Of a stretch of DNA of 22,018 nt, positions 14,303 to 21,000 are shown one piece after another. This DNA is from Betaproteobacteria bacterium (GTDB lineage Bacteria > Pseudomonadota > Gammaproteobacteria > Burkholderiales > SG8-39). Where the stretch lies: positions 1 through 22,018 of the forward strand of contig VBCT01000147.1 in NCBI GenBank assembly GCA_005882235.1. The letters run 5' to 3'. Position 1 is the stretch's first letter. The number at the start of each line of letters is the position of its first letter. A model generated the notes under the pieces. It had not been told where the DNA came from. It saw only the letters and a program-made list of their open reading frames with translations, and did not search any database. A program made the position numbers and the translations under genes.

Positions 14303-14328
14303 CGCCCGCATTCGCGCGATTAGCGCAC
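14291..14328. promoter_or_regulatory. Tandem operator-like elements in the divergent promoter region
   Basis: Two 13-mers, GCGCGATAATCGC (14293-14305) and GCGCGATTAGCGC (14314-14326), match at 11 of 13 positions. Their starts are 21 bp apart, two helical turns. The region is also an inverted repeat: GTGCGC..TAATCGC facing GCGATTAGCGCAC. It lies between the minus-strand operon (first start 14226) and aroQ (start 14414), and the first element overlaps the likely aroQ -10 box. The IclR-type protein encoded at 14951 is the natural candidate to bind it. Confidence 0.6.
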
Positions 14329-14413
14329 AGTTTCGTGCTTGGTGGCGGGGCGTGCATGCGGATACGCGCTCCCTGATCCGCCGGCTCACCATTCTTATGA
14401 ACGATGCACAACC

Positions 14414-14863
14414 ATGAAGATTCTCGTGCTCCACGGTATCAACCTCAACATGTTCGGCAAGCGCGATCCCACTCACTACGGGACGATCACGCTGGCCGAG
14501 ATCGACGCTCAATTGCAGGCGCTCGGCAAGGAGTTCGGGGTGACGGTCGAGTGCTTCCAGACCAACAGCGAGGCCGCGATGTGCGAGCGCATCCACAAAG
14601 GCTTCGCCGACAAGGTCGACGCCGTGCTCATCAACGCCGGCGCCTGGACGCACTACTGCTACGGTATCCGGGACGCGCTTTCGATTCTCACGGTGCCGAT
14701 CGTCGAGGTGCACATGTCGAACATCCACGCCCGCGAGGAGTTTCGCCATCACTCGGTCGTGGCGGGAATCGCGAAGGGCCAGATCTGCGGCTTCGGCGTC
14801 GACAGCTATCTGCTGGGCCTGAGAGCGGCGGTGTCGGCTGTGAGCGGAGGCGCGAAACGCTGA
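14414..14863 (+). CDS. aroQ: Type II 3-dehydroquinate dehydratase
   Basis: The 149-residue protein is of normal length for type II dehydroquinases, which reversibly dehydrate 3-dehydroquinate to 3-dehydroshikimate as dodecamers. It retains the family motifs: HGINLNMFGKRDPTHYG with the catalytic Tyr22 and Arg17, INAGAWTHYCYGIRDAL (73-89), and VEVHMSNIHAREEFRHHS with His100 and the binding Arg residues. Several normally fixed positions differ: NPGAYTH is NAGAWTH, and the following Thr-Ser is Tyr-Cys. This may mark a catabolic variant or a changed substrate. The ATG at 14414 begins the conserved first strand; a longer frame upstream lacks resemblance. It is divergent from the TRAP operon and followed by the IclR gene. 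Confidence 0.93.
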   Translation: MKILVLHGINLNMFGKRDPTHYGTITLAEIDAQLQALGKEFGVTVECFQTNSEAAMCERIHKGFADKVDAVLINAGAWTHYCYGIRDALSILTVPIVEVHMSNIHAREEFRHHSVVAGIAKGQICGFGVDSYLLGLRAAVSAVSGGAKR

Positions 14864-14950
14864 CGGCAACGGTATTGCGGCAAAGGCCTCGATTCGCCCG
14901 AATTCACAAACATACCCAATGACGCACAGTGCTTCCTTGCCGGGTGAGCT

Positions 14951-15721
14951 ATGCCCGCCTTGCGCTCGCTGAGCCGGCGCGATCGGATCGCAGGCCTCGA
15001 TCGGGGCCTGCGTCTGATCGAGGCCTTTGACGAAACCCATCCGCGGCTTTCGCCGTCCACGGCGGCCCGGCGCACCGGGGTGACCCGGGCGGCGGCGCGC
15101 CGTTACCTGCTGACCTTGCTGGATCTCGGGTACGTGGAAAGCGACGGCAAGCTGTTCTGGCTGACGCCGCGCGTTTTGCGGCTGGGATGGTCCTACGTCG
15201 ATTCCGCCAAGGTCGCCCGGATCGCTCAGCCCTTCCTGCAGCGCCTCACCGCGGTCCTGGGCGGCGCCGCCTACTTCGCGGTTCGGGACGGGGACGACGT
15301 CGTGTTCGTCGCCCTCAGCGGCACTCGCCAGGTGCAGAACGTGGGGTTCATGTTGGGCGCTCGGGTGCAGGCGAATATTGCGGTGGCCGGGATCGCCATG
15401 CTTTCATGCTGGCCGCAAGAAGAGGTCGAGCGCTGGCTGTCCGGCCGGGTCTTCATTGCTTATACGCCCTATACCGTGACTACGGTGGAAGGCGTGCGAG
15501 AGCTGATCGCCACTGCGAGAAGCCGCGGCTACGCGATTACCGAACAGCAACTCGACCCGGGCATGCGTGGCATCGCGGTGCCGATCCGCAGCCGCACATC
15601 CGAAGTCGTCGGCGCGATCAGCGTGAGCCTGCCGATGGGAAACGAATCCACGAGCGCAGCGACCTCGCGCGTGCTACCGGTGTTGAGGGAAGTCGAACAC
15701 TCGCTGCTCGCCTTGCTGTAG
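14951..15721 (+). CDS. IclR-family transcriptional regulator
   Basis: The 256-residue protein has an N-terminal winged helix-turn-helix (about 14-75; LDRGLRLIEAF, then STAARRTGVTRAAARRYLLTLLDLGYV). A C-terminal IclR effector domain (about 80-256) follows, with AQPFLQRLTAVLGGAAYFAV, RVQANIAVAGIAML and the closing RGIAVPIRSR, VVGAISVSLP. The N-terminal half most resembles the PcaR/PobR type, which controls aromatic and hydroaromatic acid catabolism. It lies 87 bp after aroQ in the same direction and should control the divergent region at 14227-14413. No strong ribosome site precedes the ATG, so the start is moderately sure. Confidence 0.92.
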   Translation: MPALRSLSRRDRIAGLDRGLRLIEAFDETHPRLSPSTAARRTGVTRAAARRYLLTLLDLGYVESDGKLFWLTPRVLRLGWSYVDSAKVARIAQPFLQRLTAVLGGAAYFAVRDGDDVVFVALSGTRQVQNVGFMLGARVQANIAVAGIAMLSCWPQEEVERWLSGRVFIAYTPYTVTTVEGVRELIATARSRGYAITEQQLDPGMRGIAVPIRSRTSEVVGAISVSLPMGNESTSAATSRVLPVLREVEHSLLALL

Positions 15722-15754
15722 CCGCTAGAGTAGATCGCGATAAGGGAGGGGTCC

Positions 15755-17125
15755 ATGCATAGGCAGAGCAAGCTCGTCGTCGTGTTCGTCGCCGTGATCG
15801 CCGCAGTCGCAAGCGCCGCCGCGCGGTCCCAGGAAGCTGAGGGAGCGGGAACTGCGAGAACTCCCTCGGCGTCTCCCGAAGCCCGGAAATTCCTCGCGCC
15901 GCCGAACCAGGTCGTCGCGATCCGCGCCGGGCGGCTGTTCGATTCCCGCTCGGGCAGGATGCTCGCGAACCCGGTGATCGTCGTCAGGGGCGAGCGCATC
16001 GCGGAGGTGGGCGCGGGCGTGCAGGTTCCCGCCGGCGCGGCGGTGATCGACCTCGGCGCGGCGACCGTGCTTCCCGGCATGATCGACGGGCACGTCCACC
16101 TCAACCTCAACGCCCCCAACCCGCCCGACAAGCGCGCGCTGATCGCGCTCGCGAACGCGCAAGTCGATCTCGACGCCGGCTTCACCACCGTTCTCGACAT
16201 GGATTCGCGCGGCGGATTCAACACGGTCGAGATCCGCGACGCGATCAATTCCGGCCAGTTCCTGGGGCCGCGGATGCAGGTCGTCGGCCAGTCGATCAAC
16301 CAGCGGGCCACCAACTACTACGCCGACACGCAGTCGCTGCGCTTCTGGGAAGGCTTCACGGAGAACAAGAACACCAATTCCCCGTGGCTTGCCCGAGCCG
16401 CCGTTCGCGAGGCGAAGCTCCACGGCGTCGACTGGATCAAGATCTATACGACCCAGGATTTCGTCGGCCCGGTTCACATGTGGAGACCGGACGCGACGCT
16501 GGTCAACAGCCCGTCGCTGACGCTGGAAGAAGTCGAGGCGATCGTCGACGAGGCCCACCGGCTCGGGCTGAAGGTGGCCTGCCACGCGTACGGCGGCGAG
16601 GGCATGAGGAGCTGCCTCTCCGCGGGGGTCGATTCGCCCAACCACATGCTCGAGCTCGACGATGCCGGGGTCAGGGTCCTTCTGCAGAAGAAGCTCTACT
16701 TCGTCCCGACCATCGACGACCTGATCTCGCTCGAGAAAGCCGATCTGCGCGAAACAGGCGGCAGGAACTCGCGCCTCAAGCTCATGGAGCAGGCTTTCAA
16801 GCGCGCGCTGGCCGCCGGCGTCACCATCGTGTTCGGAAGCGGCGCCACTTCCGCCACCATCCCGCACGGCAGGCAGGCCGACCAGTTCAGATACTTCGTG
16901 AAATGGGGCATGACTCCGGCGCAGGCCTTGCAGACTGCGTTTCTTCCGGCCGCGCGCATGCTGAACTACGGCTGGGAGAACCAGATCGGGAGCATCGAAA
17001 AAGGCAAGTTCGCGGACCTCATCGCCGTCTCCCGCAACCCGCTCGAGGACGTCGCCGAAATGGAGCGCGTCAGGTTCGTGATGAAAGGCGGCCTGGTCGT
17101 GAGAAACGACTTGGGCGCTCGCTAG
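15755..17125 (+). CDS. Secreted amidohydrolase-family protein
   Basis: The 456-residue protein has a signal peptide (1-24) and an amidohydrolase TIM barrel flanked by the usual small beta-sandwich (RLFDSRSGRMLANPVIVVRGERI at the front, KGKFADLIAV near the end). Metal ligands visible are His113 and His115 in DGHVHL, the carboxylated-lysine candidate Lys229 in WIKIYT, His277 in ACHAYG and His297 in DSPNH. The final catalytic Asp, normally in a GTDAG-type motif, is missing: the segment reads FGSGATSATIPHG (360-372) with Gly363 in its place. The nearest relatives are imidazolonepropionase- and prolidase-like amidohydrolases. Activity is uncertain because of the missing Asp. A GGGAGGGG site precedes the ATG. 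It starts 33 bp after the IclR gene and may be cotranscribed. Confidence 0.9.
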   Translation: MHRQSKLVVVFVAVIAAVASAAARSQEAEGAGTARTPSASPEARKFLAPPNQVVAIRAGRLFDSRSGRMLANPVIVVRGERIAEVGAGVQVPAGAAVIDLGAATVLPGMIDGHVHLNLNAPNPPDKRALIALANAQVDLDAGFTTVLDMDSRGGFNTVEIRDAINSGQFLGPRMQVVGQSINQRATNYYADTQSLRFWEGFTENKNTNSPWLARAAVREAKLHGVDWIKIYTTQDFVGPVHMWRPDATLVNSPSLTLEEVEAIVDEAHRLGLKVACHAYGGEGMRSCLSAGVDSPNHMLELDDAGVRVLLQKKLYFVPTIDDLISLEKADLRETGGRNSRLKLMEQAFKRALAAGVTIVFGSGATSATIPHGRQADQFRYFVKWGMTPAQALQTAFLPAARMLNYGWENQIGSIEKGKFADLIAVSRNPLEDVAEMERVRFVMKGGLVVRNDLGAR

Positions 17126-17131
17126 GGAGAA

Positions 17132-17165
17132 TGCGGTTGGCGTAAAATCGCCGTTTCCCACCGCA
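17132..17165. promoter_or_regulatory. Promoter-like TAAAAT box inside nested inverted repeats
   Basis: TAAAAT (17143-17148) is framed by GGCG/CGCC (17139-17142, 17149-17152) and by TGCGGT/ACCGCA (17132-17137, 17160-17165). It sits between the amidohydrolase gene and the lectin-like gene. It may be the -10 box of the latter, a weak hairpin ending the former, or both; no good -35 box is visible. Confidence 0.35.
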
Positions 17166-17196
17166 GTTCAAATCAAACCATCCAAACGGAGGTCAA

Positions 17197-17868
17197 ATGA
17201 GCTTTTCGAGAATTTCCGCAGCAAACGTTTTCGTCTCGGCCGTCCTGGCTGGGGTAGGCATCGCGCCTACCGTGCACGCCCAGCAGGCAAGCATGACGTT
17301 CTTCGTGACCAGCGTGGGCAAGGGCAACGGCGCCGATCTCGGCGGCCTGGAGGGCGCGGATGCGCATTGCGCGGCGCTCGCCAAGGCGGCGGGCGCGAAG
17401 GCGACGAACTGGCGCGCGTACCTGAGCACGACTTTGCCGGGAGGCGACGCGGGCACAGACGCGCGCAGCCGCATCGGCAAAGGCCCGTGGCAGAACGCCA
17501 AGGGCGTGGTGGTGGCGAAGAGCGTGAGCGACCTGCACTCCGAGCACAACAACCTCAACAAGCAAACGGCCTTAAACGAGAAGGGCGAGATGGTCAAGGG
17601 CCGCGGTGATACGCCGAACGAGCACGACATCCTCACGGGCTCGGACCCGGACGGGCGTTTCTCGACCGCGGGCGGCGACACCACCTGCGGCAACTGGACC
17701 AAGAGCGGCGAAGGCTCGGCGATCGTCGGCCACCACGACCTGCAGGGATTGAAGGAAACCCGGCACATGAAGTCCTGGAACTCCTCGCATGGCTCGCGCG
17801 GCTGCAGCCAGGACCAACTAAAAGGCTCCGGCGGCGCAGGCCTCGTCTACTGCTTCGTCGCAAACTGA
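17197..17868 (+). CDS. Secreted lectin-like protein
   Basis: The 223-residue protein has a Sec signal peptide (cleavage about residue 28, after VHA). The mature part begins MTFFVTSVGKGNGADLGGLEGADAHC and ends SRGCSQDQLKGSGGAGLVYCFVAN. This resembles a family of small exported proteins often annotated as lectins, with an endostatin/C-type-lectin-like fold. Four Cys residues (in DAHC, TTCGNW, RGCSQ, VYCF) could form two disulfides. Conserved-looking elements are WRAYLST, ARSRIGKGPWQNAKGVVVA and a calcium-site-like TGSDPDGR. The ligand is unknown. It is separated from the upstream gene by 71 bp with its own possible promoter, and it converges with yajD. Confidence 0.8.
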   Translation: MSFSRISAANVFVSAVLAGVGIAPTVHAQQASMTFFVTSVGKGNGADLGGLEGADAHCAALAKAAGAKATNWRAYLSTTLPGGDAGTDARSRIGKGPWQNAKGVVVAKSVSDLHSEHNNLNKQTALNEKGEMVKGRGDTPNEHDILTGSDPDGRFSTAGGDTTCGNWTKSGEGSAIVGHHDLQGLKETRHMKSWNSSHGSRGCSQDQLKGSGGAGLVYCFVAN

Positions 17869-17883
17869 CCGCGAAATTCAACT

Positions 17884-17896
17884 CGGTCGGAGACCG
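17884..17896. terminator. Small hairpin between convergent genes
   Basis: CGGTC and GACCG form a 5-bp stem around GGA in the 30-bp gap between the lectin-like gene and yajD. No T-tract follows, so termination is only suggested. Confidence 0.3.
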
Positions 17897-17898
17897 GC

Positions 17899-18273
17899 TC
17901 ACTTCGGGGGCCGCTTCCTCGCCAGCCGCTCCCTGAGGTCTGCGAAGGGAGCGTAGGTCGAGACGCGGTCTCCGGCGGAGGGGCCGCTTCCCCGGCCGGC
18001 CGCCTCCAGGTGCCGCCGGTGTTCGTTGTCATGGCAGTACAGGCACAATAGCTCCCAGTTGCTGCCGTCGGGCGGGTTGTTGTCGTGATTGTGGTCCCGG
18101 TGGTGCACGGTCAGCTCGCGCACGTTGGCGCGCGTGAACTCGCGCGCGCAGCGCCCGCAGATCCATGGGTAGATCTTCAACGCCTGTTCCCTGTAGCCCC
18201 GCTCGCGCTTCTCGGCGGCGCGACGGGCTTCGGCGACGATGCGGTCCAGTTTGCCAGGGTCTGTTGCGCTCAT
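17899..18273 (-). CDS. yajD: HNH nuclease-family protein YajD
   Basis: The 124-residue protein closely matches E. coli YajD (about 115 residues) along its length: GYREQALKIYPWICGRCAREF, VRELTVHHRDHNHDNNPPDG, SNWELLCLYCHDNEH, and a final PFADLRERL. The zinc ligands Cys39, Cys42, Cys77 and Cys80 and the HNH residues His57/His58, Asn72 and His81 are all present. It is a small zinc-binding HNH protein; nuclease activity is expected from the fold, but its cellular role is not established. AGGTGG precedes the ATG. It is divergent from the receiver gene at 18348 and not tied to any mobile element here. Confidence 0.95.
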   Translation of the reverse strand: MSATDPGKLDRIVAEARRAAEKRERGYREQALKIYPWICGRCAREFTRANVRELTVHHRDHNHDNNPPDGSNWELLCLYCHDNEHRRHLEAAGRGSGPSAGDRVSTYAPFADLRERLARKRPPK

Positions 18274-18347
18274 AGGCCACCTGAAATCTACAGGATTCCG
18301 TCTCGGGGGGGTAAAGTGGCCGAGCCGATCGAGGGAGGAAGGCCACG

Positions 18348-18713
18348 ATGCCCGTAAGGAAGATCCTCATAGCCGACGATTCGTCCACCGCCCGCCACGT
18401 TCTCTTCCAGATGCTGGCGAAGCACGGCTACCGGTGCATATTGGCCGAGACCGCCAAGGAAGCCCTGGACAAGGCGAAAGCCGAAAAGCCCGACCTCATC
18501 CTGCTGGACGTCGTGATGCCCGACATGAGCGGCTTCGAGCTGACGCGTATCATCACGCGCGACGCGGCGACCAAGCACATTCCGGTGATTCTCTGCACCA
18601 GCAAGAGCCACGAGACCGACCGGCTGTGGGGCATGCGCCAGGGCGCGACGAACTACGTGGTGAAGCCGGTCGACGAGAACGATCTCCTCGCCAAGATCAC
18701 GGCGCTGGGCTGA
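18348..18713 (+). CDS. Stand-alone response regulator receiver, PilH-like
   Basis: The 121-residue protein is a single CheY-like receiver. The acidic pair Asp10-Asp11, phospho-acceptor Asp54 (LILLDVVMPDMSG), Thr84 and Lys106 (VVKPVDE) are all in place, so it should be phosphorylated by a histidine kinase. The sequence around HETDRLWGMRQGATNYVVKPVDENDLL is very close to PilH/PilG-type receivers of the twitching-motility Chp system (ETDKVWGKRQGA in PilH). No pil or che gene is nearby, so it is an orphan. A good GGGAGGAAGG site precedes the ATG. It converges with the DUF3300 gene, leaving 12 bp. Confidence 0.92.
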   Translation: MPVRKILIADDSSTARHVLFQMLAKHGYRCILAETAKEALDKAKAEKPDLILLDVVMPDMSGFELTRIITRDAATKHIPVILCTSKSHETDRLWGMRQGATNYVVKPVDENDLLAKITALG

Positions 18714-18725
18714 ACCTGCGGCGAA

Positions 18726-19964
18726 CTATCGGCGCCCTTCGCCGTGCTCTCTCGGCGCGGATGGCGCAGCACGGTTTCCCGGCTGCCCGCGACCGGCACC
18801 GGGTTGCGGCGCCGGGTTTTGCATGTGAGGAACGTTGCCCGGGCCCGTGTGCACCTGCGGGGCCGCGGCGACTGGCGAGCGGATCACGGGGCCGTGGAAT
18901 TCGGGACGCGCCGCGGCGCCCGGATTGGCGGAGATCCGCCCCTCGGGGCGGCCGTCTCTGCGCGGATTCTGGCGTTCCATGCCGCGCCCCTGCGGACGCG
19001 GATTGGCGCTGTAAACCTCGGGCCGGTTCAGCGAGCTGTTGCGGGTCGCCGGGACGACCGGATCCTGCCACCGGAAATCGCGCCGCTGGCCGGTCTGAGT
19101 GCTGCCGAACCGCTGCTGCACCGACGCGATGTGATACGGCACGCCCCGGCGGTGCCCGGGATCGTGCTGCCATACGACCGGCTGCCCGGTTCTCACGGGC
19201 CGGTTGACGACACCCGAGCGATTCACGAAGACGTTGGTGACGTTGACAATGGTGACGTGGCGCCGGTGCCAGTCGCAGGAGCTGAAGAAAAACCCGGAGC
19301 CCACCCTGATTCCGCCGCCCCAGGCGAAAGCGAATCCCGGGTATACGTAATAGCCGGGCCAGGGCGCCCAGTACACGGGCGGATACGCCGGCCACCACCA
19401 TGATCCGTACGCCACGCGCGGATCGTAGTACGGCACGTAGACGACTTCCGGGCTGGCCGGCTCGATCGCGTAGGCGTCTCCCTGCTGGACCACGTAGGCC
19501 TGCTCAGTCGATCTCAGATTACCTGCGGCATACGCCTTCTGCCGCAGGCTCTGAACCGTTTCCATCACCTGCGGCTCCTGCGCGATGAAAACGTCACCGA
19601 GCCGCGCGGTCCACTCGATCTGCTGGTCCATCATCGCGAGCACCTGAGGAAACGCGGCGAGCGACTTGACGCTCGCATCCCAGTCCTTTCCCCCGACCGC
19701 GTCGACCGCCTGCTGTCCCGTCAGGCCGGGATTCGCCCGCGACCAGCGCGCCGCTTCCACCACCTCGAGCGGATAAGTGGAAGCCATGAAGATCTGCGAC
19801 AGCAGCGAATCGGGGTAGAGCGCGATCGGCGCGAGCATCTGATCGAGCTCCGGCTGCGCGGCCGCGGCACCGCGCTGCGCGGGCGGCGTTTGCGCAAAGG
19901 CGACCGACGCCGAAACGAGCAGCACAAGCAGTTGCTTCAATGCATATCTGATGAACGTTTTCAT
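18726..19964 (-). CDS. DUF3300 envelope protein
   Basis: The 412-residue protein has a signal peptide (cleavage after SVAFA, about residue 24). A DUF3300 domain (about 38-270) follows, with LDQMLAPIALYPDSLLSQIFMASTYPLEVVEAARW, an Asp/Trp-rich middle, PEVVYVPYYDPRVAYGSWWWPAYPP, and Trp/Tyr/Gly-rich membrane-like stretches. The last 140 residues are a low-complexity Pro/Arg/Gly/Asn tail, probably disordered. The function of DUF3300 proteins is unknown; they are exported. I start at ATG 19964, because AGGAG ends 6 bases before it; a GTG two codons upstream lies inside that ribosome site and is unlikely. Confidence 0.9.
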   Translation of the reverse strand: MKTFIRYALKQLLVLLVSASVAFAQTPPAQRGAAAAQPELDQMLAPIALYPDSLLSQIFMASTYPLEVVEAARWSRANPGLTGQQAVDAVGGKDWDASVKSLAAFPQVLAMMDQQIEWTARLGDVFIAQEPQVMETVQSLRQKAYAAGNLRSTEQAYVVQQGDAYAIEPASPEVVYVPYYDPRVAYGSWWWPAYPPVYWAPWPGYYVYPGFAFAWGGGIRVGSGFFFSSCDWHRRHVTIVNVTNVFVNRSGVVNRPVRTGQPVVWQHDPGHRRGVPYHIASVQQRFGSTQTGQRRDFRWQDPVVPATRNSSLNRPEVYSANPRPQGRGMERQNPRRDGRPEGRISANPGAAARPEFHGPVIRSPVAAAPQVHTGPGNVPHMQNPAPQPGAGRGQPGNRAAPSAPREHGEGRR

Positions 19965-20013
19965 GGACACCTCCTGTCACAATCGAAGGTAGGCATCTCG
20001 TTAGGTCTCATGA

Positions 20014-20039
20014 GTACAGGAACGTACAGGTTGCACCTG
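20014..20039. promoter_or_regulatory. Direct repeat plus palindrome upstream of the DUF3300 gene
   Basis: GTACAGG occurs twice with a 10-bp period (20014-20020, 20024-20030). The second copy merges into the palindrome CAGGT-TGC-ACCTG (20027-20039). This lies 50-75 bp upstream of the DUF3300 start and could be a regulator site. Confidence 0.35.
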
Positions 20040-20114
20040 CGGTTGAATCCGATCAAGCGAACTCGATGATCCTTATTGTAAGAATTTGTGTCCGAATGCC
20101 ATCCTCCTCGACCG

Positions 20115-20193
20115 TCATTGCTCCGGCCGGAAGCTGATGTCGCCGTACTGCGCGCGCGCTTTCCCGCGCGTGTTGCCGGCGTCGGTCATCACC
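20115..20193. repeat. DNA repeat shared with 21940-22018
   Basis: The final 79 bases of the DUF3047 gene match 21940-22018 at 67 positions in the same orientation, without gaps. The copies are about 1.8 kb apart and flank the protease gene, so recombination between them could delete it. Confidence 0.8.
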
Positions 20194-20891
20194 CCCACCG
20201 CGACGATGTCCCAGGGCTCCTCGCCGAAGGCGAGCCGATAGTCCTCGAGGACGTTGCGCCGGAACTCGCGCCACTCTCCGACGCCGCCGCCGACGACGAT
20301 CGTCTGGATCTTGCCGGTTTGGTCGTTCGGGGTGATGGTGCCGACCGGGGCGTCGCTAGCCCACGAGTACATAATGATGGCGTACGGCATCTTCTCGCCG
20401 GTCAGCGCCTTGTAGAGCCTCAGCGTGAAACGCTCGCCGAAGCCTAGGCGTGTGACGTCGCCGTGGAAGGCGACGATCACGCGCGCCGGCGAGTCGTCGC
20501 GCGCGGGGACACGAGGGTCGGTGTGGCCCGGCGCCTGCAGGACGCGCCAGCTCCAGTCAATCAAAGGATGGCGCGCCGGATCGATGTGGATGCGCCGGTA
20601 GAACCCCGAGGCCGAGGCGTCCGCGCGCCCTTCGAGCACCACACCCGGGCCGCTCTCGACCAGGGCGTACTCGCTCTTCGTCGCGAAGGGCGAAACGATG
20701 AAGCGGCCCCAGCCGGGCTGCGACTCGCCGGCGCGGCCCGCCGAGAACCGCGCCGCTTCGACCCGCGCACCGCTCTCGATCGGGAGCTCGGCGACGATCG
20801 CGGTCGAGGCGAGCAGCTCGTCGACCGGGACGCCGACGCAGCCGGCGAGCGCCGCGCCGAAAGCGAGCGCCGCCGCATGAGACGGGTTCAT
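20115..20891 (-). CDS. DUF3047 domain lipoprotein
   Basis: The 258-residue protein starts with a short signal ending in a lipobox (ALAGC, Cys18), so it is probably a lipoprotein. The rest fits DUF3047: GFYRRIHIDPARHPLIDWSWRV, DDSPARVIVAFHGD, KMPYAIIMYSWASDAPVGTI, VGEWREFRRNVLEDYRLAFGEEP and the closing VGVMTDAGNTRGKARAQYGDISF. The domain's function is unknown. No clear ribosome site is seen before the ATG at 20891. It is divergent from the SDH-family protease gene, and a second DUF3047 gene lies beyond that gene. Confidence 0.88.
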   Translation of the reverse strand: MNPSHAAALAFGAALAGCVGVPVDELLASTAIVAELPIESGARVEAARFSAGRAGESQPGWGRFIVSPFATKSEYALVESGPGVVLEGRADASASGFYRRIHIDPARHPLIDWSWRVLQAPGHTDPRVPARDDSPARVIVAFHGDVTRLGFGERFTLRLYKALTGEKMPYAIIMYSWASDAPVGTITPNDQTGKIQTIVVGGGVGEWREFRRNVLEDYRLAFGEEPWDIVAVGVMTDAGNTRGKARAQYGDISFRPEQ

Positions 20892-21000
20892 GCACGCAGT
20901 AAATCACCCGGGCCTCGACTTGACAATAGTCTGACCAAGCAAAACGCGGCGACAAGCGAGCCGGCTCGGAGTAGGCTTACCCGGCGTTTCAGCGTCGACG

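Noticed and set aside
15725..17161. Minus-strand 478-codon open frame.
   Set aside because: It lies opposite the amidohydrolase gene, which has clear motifs and a ribosome site. The antisense product has only the Asp/Arg/Val-rich composition expected of a GC-rich antisense frame.
17899..18273. HNH protein as a homing endonuclease or phage terminase partner.
   Set aside because: It matches YajD along its whole length, and no intron, intein or phage genes are nearby.
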